Counted from the stretch's first letter, positions 25,757-35,210 are shown. The stretch is DNA of 64,000 nucleotides from Defluviitaleaceae bacterium (GCA_009781725.1 WQVF01000003.1:33567-97566); one strand, 5' to 3'. Translations and numbers: made by a program. The notes: generated by a model from the sequence alone, not told the origin.

Positions 25757-26818
25757 TTGAAACTACTAATAGTCAACCCAGGCTCCACCTCAACCAAAGT
25801 AGCAATTTTCGAAGACACAAGCCTCATTATGGACAAGACCATCCGCCATAGCGCGGCAGACCTTGCTCCCTATGCAAAGGTCACAGACCAATACGATATG
25901 CGTAAAGAAATTATTATGACCCAGATAGAGGAATCCGGCATACCCATGACCCAACTGGATGCAGTTGTAGGCATGGGCGGCCTACTAAAACCCATCCCCG
26001 GTGGCACATACAGGGTCAATGAAGCAATGCTTAAGGACCTACGCTCAGGAGTACAAGGACTACATGCCTCCAATCTAGGCGGCCTAATCGCACATGAAAT
26101 TGCAAAAGAAATTGACAAGCCCTCTTTTATCGTGGACCCTGTGGTGGTAGACGAGTTTGATGATATATCCCGTATTAGCGGGCACCCTATGATAAAACGT
26201 CGTTCCATATTTCATGCCCTTAACCAGAAGGCCATCGCTAGGCAATACTGCAGCGATGCTGGGAAGGGCTATTTTCATGTCAATTTGGTAGTAGTACACA
26301 TGGGTGGGGGAATCTCAGTAGGGGTGCACGCAAAGGGCCGAGTAATAGACGCAACCAATGCCTTGGATGGGGAAGGGCCATTTAGCCCTGAACGAAGCGG
26401 TGGTTTACCTGTGGGTGACCTTGTGGATTTATGTTACTCAGGGAAGTTTACCCAAGGAGAAATGCGTGCCTCTCTTACAGGGAAAGGGGGCATGGTGGGA
26501 TACTTCGGCTCCAACAATATGATGGAAGTCGAAGAGCGGGCAAAAACCGACCCTGAGGTTGGGCGAGTAATCGACGCAATGGCATATCAGATTTCCAAGG
26601 AAATTGCGGCACTGTCCACGGCGGTGAATGGAAAGATAGACGCAATCCTTCTGACCGGTGGCCTTGCCCATTGGGACTACCTGGTAAAGCAAATTGCGAA
26701 GCGAGTGAAATTTATCGCAGAGGTTAATGCCTACCCAGGTGAGCATGAGTTGCTGGCACTGGCCCTCGGGGCTTTACGCGTCCTTAAAGGGGAGGAACCG
26801 GCGAAAATATATGAGTAG
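25757..26818 (+). CDS. buk: Butyrate kinase (branched-chain fatty acid kinase)
   Basis: Makes ATP and acid from acyl phosphate. The ASKHA fold shows at LLIVNPGSTSTKVAIFED (start), VGMGGLLKPIPGGTY and HMGGGISVGVHAKGRVID, then ILLTGGLAHW. Length is 353 residues. The TTG start at 25757 follows AAAGGA by 9 bases; upstream codons in the same frame are low-complexity and unlike the family. The 168 bases between ptb and buk hold no other gene. Confidence 0.95.
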   Translation: MKLLIVNPGSTSTKVAIFEDTSLIMDKTIRHSAADLAPYAKVTDQYDMRKEIIMTQIEESGIPMTQLDAVVGMGGLLKPIPGGTYRVNEAMLKDLRSGVQGLHASNLGGLIAHEIAKEIDKPSFIVDPVVVDEFDDISRISGHPMIKRRSIFHALNQKAIARQYCSDAGKGYFHVNLVVVHMGGGISVGVHAKGRVIDATNALDGEGPFSPERSGGLPVGDLVDLCYSGKFTQGEMRASLTGKGGMVGYFGSNNMMEVEERAKTDPEVGRVIDAMAYQISKEIAALSTAVNGKIDAILLTGGLAHWDYLVKQIAKRVKFIAEVNAYPGEHELLALALGALRVLKGEEPAKIYE

Positions 26819-26830
26819 GGAGGCGACGAT

Positions 26831-27331
26831 ATGCAAGAGCTGATTATAAAAAACGTAAAAACGGCACAGTTTAACGATGTAAATCTCAATAAAATCTTCG
26901 ACCCGGAAACCAAGCATAGCAAGTCCTTCGAGTTTCAGAAAAGCGATGTGGCCTCCCCATACATGGCTAAGGAAGGCAAGCTCGCCATAAAATTCTACAC
27001 CTTGGCCCCAGGCAAAAGCAATTATCCATATCACTGGCATACCGGCATAGAGGAAGTTTTCTATATAATCTCCGGTACCGCCACCCTTAAAACCCCACAA
27101 GGAGATAGAATCGTATCCGAAGGGGATTTAATTGTATTCCCCGCCAACGAAAACGGAGCCCATCAGCTTACAAATCATTCCGATGCGCCTCTTGTATACC
27201 TGGATATCGACACAGTGGATACCAGGGAAGTCGCGTTTTACCCGGATACCAACAAGGTCAGAGTTATGACAGGGGATTTTTTTAAGTCATTTGAAATAGA
27301 ATCGGAAGTTAATTATCTTCATGGCGAATAG
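26831..27331 (+). CDS. Cupin-domain protein
   Basis: A 166-residue protein with a single double-stranded beta-helix: PYHWHTGIEEVFYIISG (about residues 62-78) is cupin motif 1, with HWH and E as probable metal ligands, and AHQLTNHSD with the following strand gives motif 2. No enzyme activity can be assigned. The ATG follows GGGAGGCGACGAT, 12 bases after buk, and its end overlaps the next kinase gene, so it belongs to the ptb-buk operon. Confidence 0.8.
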   Translation: MQELIIKNVKTAQFNDVNLNKIFDPETKHSKSFEFQKSDVASPYMAKEGKLAIKFYTLAPGKSNYPYHWHTGIEEVFYIISGTATLKTPQGDRIVSEGDLIVFPANENGAHQLTNHSDAPLVYLDIDTVDTREVAFYPDTNKVRVMTGDFFKSFEIESEVNYLHGE

Positions 27332-28244
27332 ATTTGATTACAAAAGAGCCCGCGAGGGTATATTCAAGTATATGGGAGCTGAAACCGATGGGTTTTTATC
27401 TCGTGTAGATGGGCTTATAGAAAAGTATTCACAGAAATGGCAGCTAACCGATTTGAATTATATGTTAACTGACACAGTAAATCTGCTGTTTTCTTGTAAA
27501 TCTACATTACATGGATTATGTGTGTTAAAGATGTGCATCCCAGGGCCGGAAGTCGCAACAGAAATCAACTGTATCCAGGCTTATAATGGCCAAGGCTATG
27601 TAAAACTATGGGATTATGATTTATCTGATGACATACTGCTTCTTGAACGAATTGAGCCCGGAAACCAAATGTGGGATGTCCAGGATTACAAAGAACGGGC
27701 CCGGCTAATGGCTGAATTGATAAAAACCCTGCCATTTATAAAATGCCCGCAAGGTGAGTATCCCAACTATAAAATATGGATGGAAGGAATCCACAAATAT
27801 CTGACCAACATAGGGGGCATGGAGGATGTACTGTTTTATCTGAACGAAGCATTGCGTTTATACAGCGAGCTAAAGCAGCAATATACCCGAAGCTGCCTGC
27901 TCCACGGGGATATGCATCAAGAAAATCTGCTTCTTAATCAACAAGGCAGCTACACAATAATCGACCCAAAAGGAGTAGTAGATGACCCTATAATGGAAAC
28001 AGCACGCTTTCTTAATAATGAACTCCCTTGTAGCAAAAAAAAAATACAAGAAATGGTGGCTATCATGGCACCGACAATAAAAGTGCCAAAAGATGACATG
28101 CACAAAAGCATGTATATCGACATGGCACTTGGGTGTTGCTGGACATTGGAGGAGAAGTTTATCTCTCAGGAATCATTTGAAAAGGCGAAGTCAGAAGTAC
28201 TGGCGGACTGTAGGTTTGTATATGAGTTTATTTTAAGACATTAA
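27321..28244 (+). CDS. Small-molecule kinase of the APH(6)/HUR-like phosphotransferase family
   Basis: A 307-residue kinase with the catalytic loop LLHGDMHQENLL and the metal-binding segment IIDPKGVVDDPIMETARFL, which is the pattern of APH(6)/streptomycin-hydroxyurea kinases. It overlaps the cupin gene by 11 bases. Position in an amino acid fermentation operon argues for a metabolic substrate rather than an antibiotic, but that is inference. Confidence 0.78.
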   Translation: MANRFDYKRAREGIFKYMGAETDGFLSRVDGLIEKYSQKWQLTDLNYMLTDTVNLLFSCKSTLHGLCVLKMCIPGPEVATEINCIQAYNGQGYVKLWDYDLSDDILLLERIEPGNQMWDVQDYKERARLMAELIKTLPFIKCPQGEYPNYKIWMEGIHKYLTNIGGMEDVLFYLNEALRLYSELKQQYTRSCLLHGDMHQENLLLNQQGSYTIIDPKGVVDDPIMETARFLNNELPCSKKKIQEMVAIMAPTIKVPKDDMHKSMYIDMALGCCWTLEEKFISQESFEKAKSEVLADCRFVYEFILRH

Positions 28245-28280
28245 TGTTTTGCCGCGCAAAGCGCGGCCCCATAGCAAAGC

Positions 28281-28341
28281 GAGGAAGCAAGCGGGGCTTT
28301 GCCCCGCGTAGCGGCGGGAGTTTGAGGGTAGCACCCTCATT
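28281..28341 (+). repeat. 61-bp two-hairpin leader repeat, copy upstream of leucine dehydrogenase
   Basis: Two adjacent hairpins (GCGGGGCTTTGCCCCGC and GAGGGTAGCACCCTC) end about 9 bases before the SD of the next gene. A second copy, about 88% identical by eye, lies in the same position before proC (35211). A third small hairpin (GCCGCGCAAAGCGCGGC) precedes this copy. Confidence 0.7.
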
Positions 28342-28362
28342 TATATCAAAGGAGGAAATACA

Positions 28363-29448
28363 ATGGACAAATTCAAACTAATGGAGGAGCATAATTACGA
28401 GCAGCTATGCTTCTTCCAAGACAAGGGTACGGGCCTTAAGGCCATCACCTGTATCCACAATACCGTATTGGGGCCATCCCTTGGAGGTACCCGTTTCTGG
28501 AATTACGCCACCGAAGATGAAGCCGTGGTAGATGTACTTCGCTTGGCTCGAGGCATGACCTACAAATCAGCCCTTGCAGGCCTGCCCCTTGGAGGCGGAA
28601 AAAGTGTAATCATTGGCGACCCTTATGAACTTCGCAAGGACCCCATCAAACGGGAAGCCTTCTGGCGTGCCTTTGGCCGCTATATTGAGGGGCTAAGCGG
28701 CCGTTATATCACCGCAGAGGATGTAGGCACCCACACTCAAGACATGGTCTATGTAAATATGGAAACCAACCATGTTGTAGGTCTTCCCGGTCGTTCCGGT
28801 GACCCTTCTCCATTTACAGCCCTCGGTACCTACAAATCCATGCTTGCTTGTGCCAAACATGTGTACGGTGACGCGGACCTTAAGGGCAAAACTGTTGCAG
28901 TACAAGGTGTGGGCAATGTAGGCTACTATTTATGCGAACTGCTCCATAAAGACGGAGCCAATATAATCATCTCAGATGTTAACGAAGAACGTATTAAGCA
29001 ATGTGTCGATGAGTTTGGTGTAGAAGTCGTGGGAATCAATGATATCTACAGTGTAGACTGTGATATTTACGCCCCATGTGCCCTTGGTGCTACAATCAAT
29101 GATGACACCATCCCTGCTCTGAAGTGCAGAATCGTCTGCGGCGGTGCCAATAACCAGCTCAAGGTTGCAAAAGTCCATGGTAAGGCTTTGCAAGACCGAA
29201 AAATAATCTATGCCCCTGATTTCCTGACCAATGCAGGCGGGGTTATCAATGTTTCATATGAATTGGCTGAAGGGGGCTACAACCAAGAAGCATCTCTTCG
29301 TGACATAGATAGAATCTACCATCGTATGCTGGATATCCTGCGTATTTCCGAAGAGACGGGACAACTGACCTTTGAAACCGCCGACCAAATGGCAGAAGAG
29401 CGCATTGCCGCTGTAAGGGATATAAAAAGTATTTTGACTAGGAGGTAG
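28363..29448 (+). CDS. bcd: Leucine/valine (branched-chain amino acid) dehydrogenase
   Basis: Oxidative deamination of leucine, valine or isoleucine to 2-oxoacids with NAD. The dimerisation/catalytic half has GPSLGGTRFW and LPLGGGKSVIIGDP with the catalytic lysine; the Rossmann half starts VAVQGVGNVGYYL. ITAEDVGTHTQDM is typical of Glu/Leu/Phe/Val dehydrogenases. Length is 361 residues. AAAGGAGGAAATACA precedes the ATG. It feeds the Vor complex encoded next. Confidence 0.92.
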   Translation: MDKFKLMEEHNYEQLCFFQDKGTGLKAITCIHNTVLGPSLGGTRFWNYATEDEAVVDVLRLARGMTYKSALAGLPLGGGKSVIIGDPYELRKDPIKREAFWRAFGRYIEGLSGRYITAEDVGTHTQDMVYVNMETNHVVGLPGRSGDPSPFTALGTYKSMLACAKHVYGDADLKGKTVAVQGVGNVGYYLCELLHKDGANIIISDVNEERIKQCVDEFGVEVVGINDIYSVDCDIYAPCALGATINDDTIPALKCRIVCGGANNQLKVAKVHGKALQDRKIIYAPDFLTNAGGVINVSYELAEGGYNQEASLRDIDRIYHRMLDILRISEETGQLTFETADQMAEERIAAVRDIKSILTRR

Positions 29449-29451
29449 CCG

Positions 29452-29661
29452 ATGAACAAGGTAATCTTCGACGAGGCCGCTTGCAAAGGCTGCCGACTAT
29501 GTATAGATGTCTGCCCCAAGAAAATCTTAGCCCTAGACACCGCCAAAGTAAATCATAAGGGCTATAATCCTGTTACCTGCATAGACATGGGTCCATGCAC
29601 CGCCTGCGCTATCTGCGCTCGTGTCTGCCCGGATTCCGTAATCTCAGTAGAAAGGGGCTGA
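29452..29661 (+). CDS. vorD: 2-oxoacid:ferredoxin oxidoreductase, delta (ferredoxin) subunit
   Basis: A 69-residue protein with two [4Fe-4S] sites, CKGCRLCIDVCP and CTACAICARVCP. It carries electrons from the catalytic subunits to free ferredoxin. It starts 3 bases after the dehydrogenase stop, with AGGAGG before the ATG. Confidence 0.93.
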   Translation: MNKVIFDEAACKGCRLCIDVCPKKILALDTAKVNHKGYNPVTCIDMGPCTACAICARVCPDSVISVERG

Positions 29662-29666
29662 TGTGA

Positions 29667-30776
29667 ATGAAAGTCTTAATGAAGGGCAACGAAGCCTTAT
29701 CCGAAGCCGCCATCCAAGCGGGATGTACCACTTTTTTTGGCTATCCCATAACCCCGCAAAACGAAATCCCAGAGTATATGTCCGCAAAAATGGAACCTGC
29801 CGGTGGTGTGTTTATCCAGGCGGAGTCTGAGGTTGCGGCAATAAATATGGTTTACGGCGCGGCGGCGGCTGGAGCTCGTACCATGACCACATCATCCTCA
29901 CCGGGGATGGCACTCAAACAAGAAGGGATTTCTTATCTTGCCGGTGCCAATCTTCCCTGTGTAATCGTCAATGTGGCCCGCTGCGGCCCTGGTCTTGGTG
30001 GGATTCTTCCGGCCCAAAGTGATTATTTCCAAACCACCCGTGGGGGAGGTAACGGGGACTATTACACCCCGGTCTACGCCCCAAGCACTGTGCAGGAGTG
30101 CTGGGATTATGTATTCAAATCCTTTGATATCGCGGATAAATACCGTACCCCGGTAATGATTCTTATCGATGGAATGCTGGGCCAAATGATGGAGCCTGTA
30201 GAAACCACAGTCTATCCCAGGCTCAATGTAGAAAAACCTTGGGCAATCAATGGTAATGCCGACAAACGCCCCAGGAACATGCTTACATCTCTGAGCCTAT
30301 ACGGGGAAGTGCTGGAAGCTATGAATATCGAACGTTTCAAGGTTTACGAAGAAATTGTCAAGAACGAAGTCATGGTAGAAAGCACCGTAAAAGAAGGGGA
30401 CACAGTGGCAATAGTGTCATATGGCGCACCTTCAAGGATTGCAGTTAACGCCATTGACGAGCTCAAGGAAGAAGGCATAAATGTTGGCCTAATCCGCCCG
30501 ATAACCCTATGGCCTTATCCGGCGGATATCTTCCAAAGCCTGCCGAAATCTGTGGCGCATATTCTGGTAGCGGAGCTTTCCATGGGGCAGATGGTTGAAG
30601 ATGTACGCCTGGCTGTAAACGGAAAACTTCCGGTGCATTTCTATGGACGTACCGGCGGGGTAGTGTTTGAGCCGGTAGAGATTGCCAACAAGGTAAGAGA
30701 AATCCTGGGTAAGGTGATAAAACCCATTGAAGCAAAAGGCATCACAGAAGTCTATAATCTGAGAGGGGGCGTCTAA
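29667..30776 (+). CDS. vorB: 2-oxoacid:ferredoxin oxidoreductase, alpha subunit
   Basis: Alpha subunit of the 2-ketoisovalerate-type oxidoreductase (369 residues). It begins MKGNEALSEAAIQAGC and has FFGYPITPQNEIPEYM and MTTSSSPGMALKQEG, the family's pyrimidine-binding part. The C-terminal half (VAIVSYGAPSRIAVNA) is the transketolase-C-like domain. One base separates its stop from vorA. Confidence 0.93.
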   Translation: MKVLMKGNEALSEAAIQAGCTTFFGYPITPQNEIPEYMSAKMEPAGGVFIQAESEVAAINMVYGAAAAGARTMTTSSSPGMALKQEGISYLAGANLPCVIVNVARCGPGLGGILPAQSDYFQTTRGGGNGDYYTPVYAPSTVQECWDYVFKSFDIADKYRTPVMILIDGMLGQMMEPVETTVYPRLNVEKPWAINGNADKRPRNMLTSLSLYGEVLEAMNIERFKVYEEIVKNEVMVESTVKEGDTVAIVSYGAPSRIAVNAIDELKEEGINVGLIRPITLWPYPADIFQSLPKSVAHILVAELSMGQMVEDVRLAVNGKLPVHFYGRTGGVVFEPVEIANKVREILGKVIKPIEAKGITEVYNLRGGV

Positions 30777-31529
30777 ATGGCAAAAATGGTATATGAAAAA
30801 AGCCGAGGCTTAACCAATACTCCTCTGACATATTGTCCCGGTTGTTCCCATGGGACTGTTCACAAGCTTATCGCCGAATCTCTGGTAGAGTTGGATGTGT
30901 TGGAAAAATCCATTGCAATAGCCCCGGTAGGTTGCTCCGTTCTGGCCTATGAGTTTTTCAATTGCGATGCAATCCAAGCTGCCCATGGCCGGGCCCCGGC
31001 TGTTGCTACAGGCATCAAACGTGTAGAGCCTAATAAAATCGTATTCACATATCAAGGTGACGGGGATCTTGCTTCTATAGGAACAGCGGAAATCATCCAT
31101 GCCGCCCATCGCGGTGAGAACTTCACAGTAATATTCGTCAACAATGCCATTTACGGCATGACTGGCGGGCAAATGGCTCCAACTACTCTAATTAACCAAA
31201 AAACCAGCACAAGCCCATATGGCAGACAGGAAGCCACCACTGGCAAGCCTTTGCTAGTAAGCGAAATGATGGCTCAAATCCCAAGTGCCACATATATCGA
31301 GCGGGTAAGCATCCACGATATTGCCCATATTAATAAAGCAAAACGGGCAATAAAAAAAGCCTTCGAGTATCAAATCAAAGGCAAGGGGTTTAACATGATA
31401 GAGATAATTGCCGACTGCCCTGTAGGTTGGAACATGACTCCAACCCAAGCCCGGCAAAATATCGCCGACGCAATGATTCCTTACTTCCCTCTGGGTGTAT
31501 ACAAAGACGAAGGGGGTGGCCCACAATGA
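30777..31529 (+). CDS. vorA: 2-oxoacid:ferredoxin oxidoreductase, beta (thiamine diphosphate) subunit
   Basis: A 250-residue TPP-binding subunit. YCPGCSHGTVHKLI opens the domain, and GDGDLASIGTAEIIHAAHRG with NNAIYGMTGGQMAPTT is the TPP/magnesium motif. It cleaves the branched 2-oxoacid and, with the alpha and gamma subunits, gives acyl-CoA. The stop overlaps the gamma gene start by 4 bases. Confidence 0.93.
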   Translation: MAKMVYEKSRGLTNTPLTYCPGCSHGTVHKLIAESLVELDVLEKSIAIAPVGCSVLAYEFFNCDAIQAAHGRAPAVATGIKRVEPNKIVFTYQGDGDLASIGTAEIIHAAHRGENFTVIFVNNAIYGMTGGQMAPTTLINQKTSTSPYGRQEATTGKPLLVSEMMAQIPSATYIERVSIHDIAHINKAKRAIKKAFEYQIKGKGFNMIEIIADCPVGWNMTPTQARQNIADAMIPYFPLGVYKDEGGGPQ

Positions 31530-32062
31530 CAAAGAAAATGGTATTTTCTGGTTACGGCGGCCAGGGTGTACTGGTGCTGGGTGAAATCGTTGCAACCATA
31601 GCCATGAACAAAGGCAAAGAGGTCACCTGGATGCCTTCCTACGGCCCGGAAATGCGCGGAGGCACAGCCAACTGCTCTGTTATCGTTTCCGACAGGGTAA
31701 TAGGCAGCCCCATTGTCCAGGCTGATATAGATGTGCTGGTAGCAATGAATGTCGCTTCAATATTCAAGTTTTTACCAAAGGTAAAACCAGGAGGCTTGGT
31801 GCTGGTTAACTCCTCAATTGTAAAGGAAAAACTTGACCGTACCGATGTAGATATACTGGAAATAGACGCAACCAACATCGCCGGGAATGTAGGCAGCCTA
31901 CGAGTAGCCAACATGGTAATGCTGGCAGGTTTCCTAAAGAAAACCGACCTTTTCACATTGGAGGATATAACGGCGGTACTAAAGCAGCGTTTTGCCGGAG
32001 CCAGAAGTCAAGAGCTCATTCCTCTTAATATCAAGGCTATTGAGATTGGGTTGAACGAGTAA
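31526..32062 (+). CDS. vorC: 2-oxoacid:ferredoxin oxidoreductase, gamma subunit
   Basis: A 178-residue protein with the N-terminal family signature FSGYGGQGVLVLGEI and PSYGPEMRGGTANCSV. It starts at the ATG at 31526 within the vorA stop (ATGA). Last gene of the branched-chain 2-oxoacid cluster. Confidence 0.92.
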   Translation: MTKKMVFSGYGGQGVLVLGEIVATIAMNKGKEVTWMPSYGPEMRGGTANCSVIVSDRVIGSPIVQADIDVLVAMNVASIFKFLPKVKPGGLVLVNSSIVKEKLDRTDVDILEIDATNIAGNVGSLRVANMVMLAGFLKKTDLFTLEDITAVLKQRFAGARSQELIPLNIKAIEIGLNE

Positions 32063-32070
32063 AGGAGATT

Positions 32071-32152
32071 GTGGGGGCGGCTCAGCCGTCCCCACTCGAA
32101 GCTCTTCATGCTGGGTTGGTGATAGAATTGCTCGTAATGGGTGGATAGGAGG
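32071..32152 (+). repeat. Leader repeat with a six-codon mini-ORF, copy upstream of the XRE regulator
   Basis: A hairpin (GGGGGCGGCTCAGCCGTCCCC) is followed by ACTCGAAG, TTCATGCTGGGTTGGTGA and CGTAATGGG, ending in TAGGAGG, which is the SD of the regulator. A mini-ORF TTG-CTC-GTA-ATG-GGT-GGA-TAG (32128-32148) ends inside the SD. Minus-strand counterpart at 51180-51260. Confidence 0.5.
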
Positions 32153-32158
32153 GAAATC

Positions 32159-33118
32159 ATGCCAAGCTTCGATGTCGGCGACTTGCTAAAACGGCTACGG
32201 AAACAAAAAAAGATAAGCCAGGAAGAATTGGCCTTTCCCATAATCGATAGAAGCACCCTCTCTAAAATCGAGATGGGCAAAGCTACTCCACACAGAAAAA
32301 CATTGGAGTTTTTATTCGACCGGCTGGGTTTTGATTCCAACGAATTTATCAACCATTTCATGACTCCGGAGGATGTTGCGGTAAAGCTTGTGACAGATGA
32401 GCTGAGCATCCTGCTTAGAACCGTAATGCGCGCCCAAGAGCTCAAGGGCAGAGAAGAAAAGCTTGCAAGAGTTACGGCCTTAATACAGCAATTAGAAGAT
32501 AACCACGAATATGTAGCCCATCCCCTTAATAAACAGTTTATTCTGGATGTTAAGGCCAGATATGCCTTTAACATAAAAGAAGACGATAAAGCCATTTCTC
32601 TGGCTAAAGAAGCATTGGAAATTGTCATCCCTGATTTTAATGTAAAAAGCATTGCCGATTATTACCTAAATAAGAGCTGTACTAATATGCTTAATCTGCT
32701 GGCACTGATATACTGCGAATTAAAGCGTTATGACGAGGCCATTGATATCCTGTACGGGCTCAAAACAAATATTGATAACACATATAAGGAACCCCGTGTG
32801 CATGCAAAAGCTGTTTCCCCTGTGATTAACAATGTGGCCAGGATTCTTTTATTAGCTGGCAGGCCCCAGGAGGCAATGGATATATGTGAAGAAGGCATAA
32901 AAACATGCTGGTACGCAGATGAGTATATGTTTTATAAAACCATATGTTGGTTTCAAGCCAAGGCTCTACATGCCCTAGGCAGAACTGAAGAGTTTATAGA
33001 GATATCAAGGAAATTGTATTACGCCTATGATATCTTTAGAAGGGAATATGATAAAAATCACGTCAGGGATACCCTGCTTGCAGAGACAGGTGTAGACGTT
33101 GCCAGCTTGCCGAGTTAA
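32159..33118 (+). CDS. XRE-family regulator with TPR domain (RRNPP-like layout)
   Basis: A 319-residue protein: HTH at about residues 8-62 (ISQEELAFPIIDRSTLSKIEMG) and then helical repeats to the C-terminus with TPR character (YDEAIDILYGL, PQEAMDICEEG). The layout is that of peptide-sensing RRNPP regulators, but no cognate peptide gene is seen nearby. The ATG at 32159 was chosen for TAGGAGG at 7 bases. The end overlaps the convergent GNAT gene by 4 bases. Confidence 0.82.
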   Translation: MPSFDVGDLLKRLRKQKKISQEELAFPIIDRSTLSKIEMGKATPHRKTLEFLFDRLGFDSNEFINHFMTPEDVAVKLVTDELSILLRTVMRAQELKGREEKLARVTALIQQLEDNHEYVAHPLNKQFILDVKARYAFNIKEDDKAISLAKEALEIVIPDFNVKSIADYYLNKSCTNMLNLLALIYCELKRYDEAIDILYGLKTNIDNTYKEPRVHAKAVSPVINNVARILLLAGRPQEAMDICEEGIKTCWYADEYMFYKTICWFQAKALHALGRTEEFIEISRKLYYAYDIFRREYDKNHVRDTLLAETGVDVASLPS

Positions 33119-33588
33119 TCTAAAACAAAGGATTCCAGTGTTTTGCCAAACATTTGCTCCTGGCCTATATGGCGGAATCCAAGCTTTGTTAGCACACCAA
33201 TAGAGGCAGGATTCTCTGGATAAGATACGGCTATTAACGGGCGCGCGGTATGTGTCTCAAGCACCGCTTTTGCAGCTTCGGTTGCATATCCTTTCCCCCA
33301 TGAGCTTTGGCAATATGCGTATAATATCTCCTTACGCCCGCAGGGTAAGCCCCGCACACCGCAATGGCCTATCAGCTTGCCACTGTCTTTTTCAATGACG
33401 GCATATACTCCAAGTCCATGTCCCCATGTGGAGTTGAGTGAATCTATCATCCGCCCAATTTGTTCTCTCGGCAAGCCTTGACCTGTGCCTAGAAAGCGGT
33501 AGACATTAGGGTCGGTCATAATGTCGGCGTATGCCTGCTCGTCTGTTGGTGTAAAGCGTCTTAATGTTAGTCTTTCGGTGTTAATCAT
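33115..33588 (-). CDS. GNAT-family N-acetyltransferase (RimJ/RimL type)
   Basis: A 157-residue acetyltransferase: TERLTLRRFTPTDEQAYADIM opens the RimJ/RimL-like fold, and YCQSSWGKGYATEAAKAVLE is the acetyl-CoA binding motif A; NPASIGVLTKLGFRHIG is motif B. Start 33588 is preceded by GAGGAGGATACC, which lies within the end of the upstream WG-repeat frame. Substrate unknown. Confidence 0.87.
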   Translation of the reverse strand: MINTERLTLRRFTPTDEQAYADIMTDPNVYRFLGTGQGLPREQIGRMIDSLNSTWGHGLGVYAVIEKDSGKLIGHCGVRGLPCGRKEILYAYCQSSWGKGYATEAAKAVLETHTARPLIAVSYPENPASIGVLTKLGFRHIGQEQMFGKTLESFVLD

Positions 33589-35077
33589 GGTATCCTCCTC
33601 GGCTATATTGTTCTGTCTGCCATACATCAATGATGCCGTATAAACCATTGTACATAGCAAATGCTGTTGCACCATTTATATTAAACAGGTGGTCAAATAA
33701 AAAGGGAATTACAGTTTCACCGGTTTCGTCAATCAAACCATGTTTACCATTGTAAATGGCGACCAACCGATAATAACTAAACCCGACGCCAAAATGATAA
33801 ATATAGCGAATTAAATGAGAAACAGTTCTGACCGAGCCGAAAATCGCGAACGCTTCAACGCGTTTTCGGCGACAGGCAGGACTGATTTCGAATTAATTCG
33901 CTATATCATCAAACAAAAATGGCACCAAGGTGTTTCCATATCTGTCAATCAGGCCATGGCGACTATCGTATACTGCAATAGCCCGACTGTTATCAAAATA
34001 ATTAATCCGCTCAAACATAAACGGAGCTAGTATGTTTCCATGTTTGTCAAGAGTGCCCCACATGCCGTTTAAGCTCATGGGTGCTGCATTAAACCGCCAC
34101 AGGTCGTTTCGTTGTATCCACCCGGGATATAGTCCCCCGTCAAAAATAAAATCGGTTATGAATTCACCATTATACATAAGCGCAAACTTGCCATGGAATG
34201 CATCATCGGTTAGATACCAATCATAATATCGGTTACCGTCTCGATATGTCCAATTATCCCAGTAATTCCGTTTCGTAGAGTCAACTGCTTGAACGATATT
34301 AAGTCCGCAATAACTAATGTGGTCATGTTCTAATGTAGGTGGAACAATCCACACTATGCCCTCTGCTGTAACCAGTCGTGGAGTTGGTTCTGGGGCTTCC
34401 TCTATGTTTAAGTATTCTGTCAGTCGCTCATATGCAATAATCCCATCTGGGTGCCCTTGTACCGCCGACCTTTTATACCAATACAGTGCCTGTTCCAAAT
34501 CAATTTCTACACCAAGCCCGCCTTCATACATAGTCCCCATATTAAACTCGGCATAGCGGAAATTTTCCTCAGCGGCCAGTCTGAACCAGAATAAGGCCGT
34601 ATCGTAATCTATCCTTACGCCTCTGCCCCAGGAGTACATATATCCTAAAGTCACCATAGCACCAGGCTCGCCGTTTTCGGCGGCTTTTGTCATCCAGTAT
34701 CTTGCCTGGTCATAATCTTGTATTTGTTCGTCCATTAGATAAATCCATCCTAGATTGCTCTGGGCATCTACATGGCCTTGTTTGGCGGCTTTTGTCAACC
34801 AGTATATGGCCTGTGCCCCATCACCCATATAGAAATATTCGAGCCCTAAATACCAATAGTCGTGAATGTCGCCTGGCTCTTCATGCGGGGGTTCGGGAAC
34901 ATCGTCGGGGAAAAAACGACGCCATATACTTTCTGTGCGCCAGTAGGCGTTTTCTGGAGGGACAGGGGCTTCCTCACTACGTGAGTTTACTATCCAAAAT
35001 CCTATAACCAGAAAAATTGCCAAGATAGGCGCACCTATCCATAAAAGATGCAATAGCTTTTTAAGTGTCCTTTCCAT
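33581..35077 (-). pseudogene. Sel1-repeat/WG-repeat membrane-anchored protein, interrupted by a family A element
   Basis: The gene starts at 35077 (AAGGAG upstream) with an N-terminal membrane helix (about 12-31), four Sel1-like repeats (about 70-215) and then WG repeats (HGLIDRYGNTLVPFLFDD). At 33905 a family A element interrupts it and gives the stop after DDIAN. Beyond the element, WG-repeat sequence continues in frame with the original gene to 33581 (NGKHGLIDETGETVIPFLFD). Joining GATGA-TA-TTTATC across the element restores one open frame. The truncated 394-residue product (33893-35077) may still be made. The lost tail overlaps the GNAT start. Confidence 0.85.
33802..33905 (+). mobile_element. 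Family A fold-back element, copy 2, inserted in the WG-repeat gene
   Basis: A 100-bp element (33804-33903) with ends TAGCGAATTAA and TTAATTCGCTA and TA on each side. Removing the element plus one TA restores the reading frame of the host gene exactly, which demonstrates insertion with duplication of a TA target. It carries no gene. TA duplication is the mark of IS630/Tc1-mariner-type transposases, so the source may be such an element elsewhere in the genome. Confidence 0.9.
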
Positions 35078-35210
35078 ACATGTTGCTCCTTTCTAATATC
35101 ACGGGCATTTTTACATATTTAGTGATATGGCGCAATTATGGGCCACGTCCAATAAATAGGAACTCTTTCATTTTACATCTTTCTGTCGTACAATGCCCGA
35201 AAATATCAAC

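Noticed and set aside
27321..28244. APH(6)-like gene as an antibiotic resistance gene
   Set aside because: It lies in a metabolic operon and overlaps a cupin gene; family membership alone does not show resistance.
28250..28362. T-box leader before the leucine dehydrogenase gene
   Set aside because: No T-box core sequence or specifier-loop layout was found, only compact GC hairpins.
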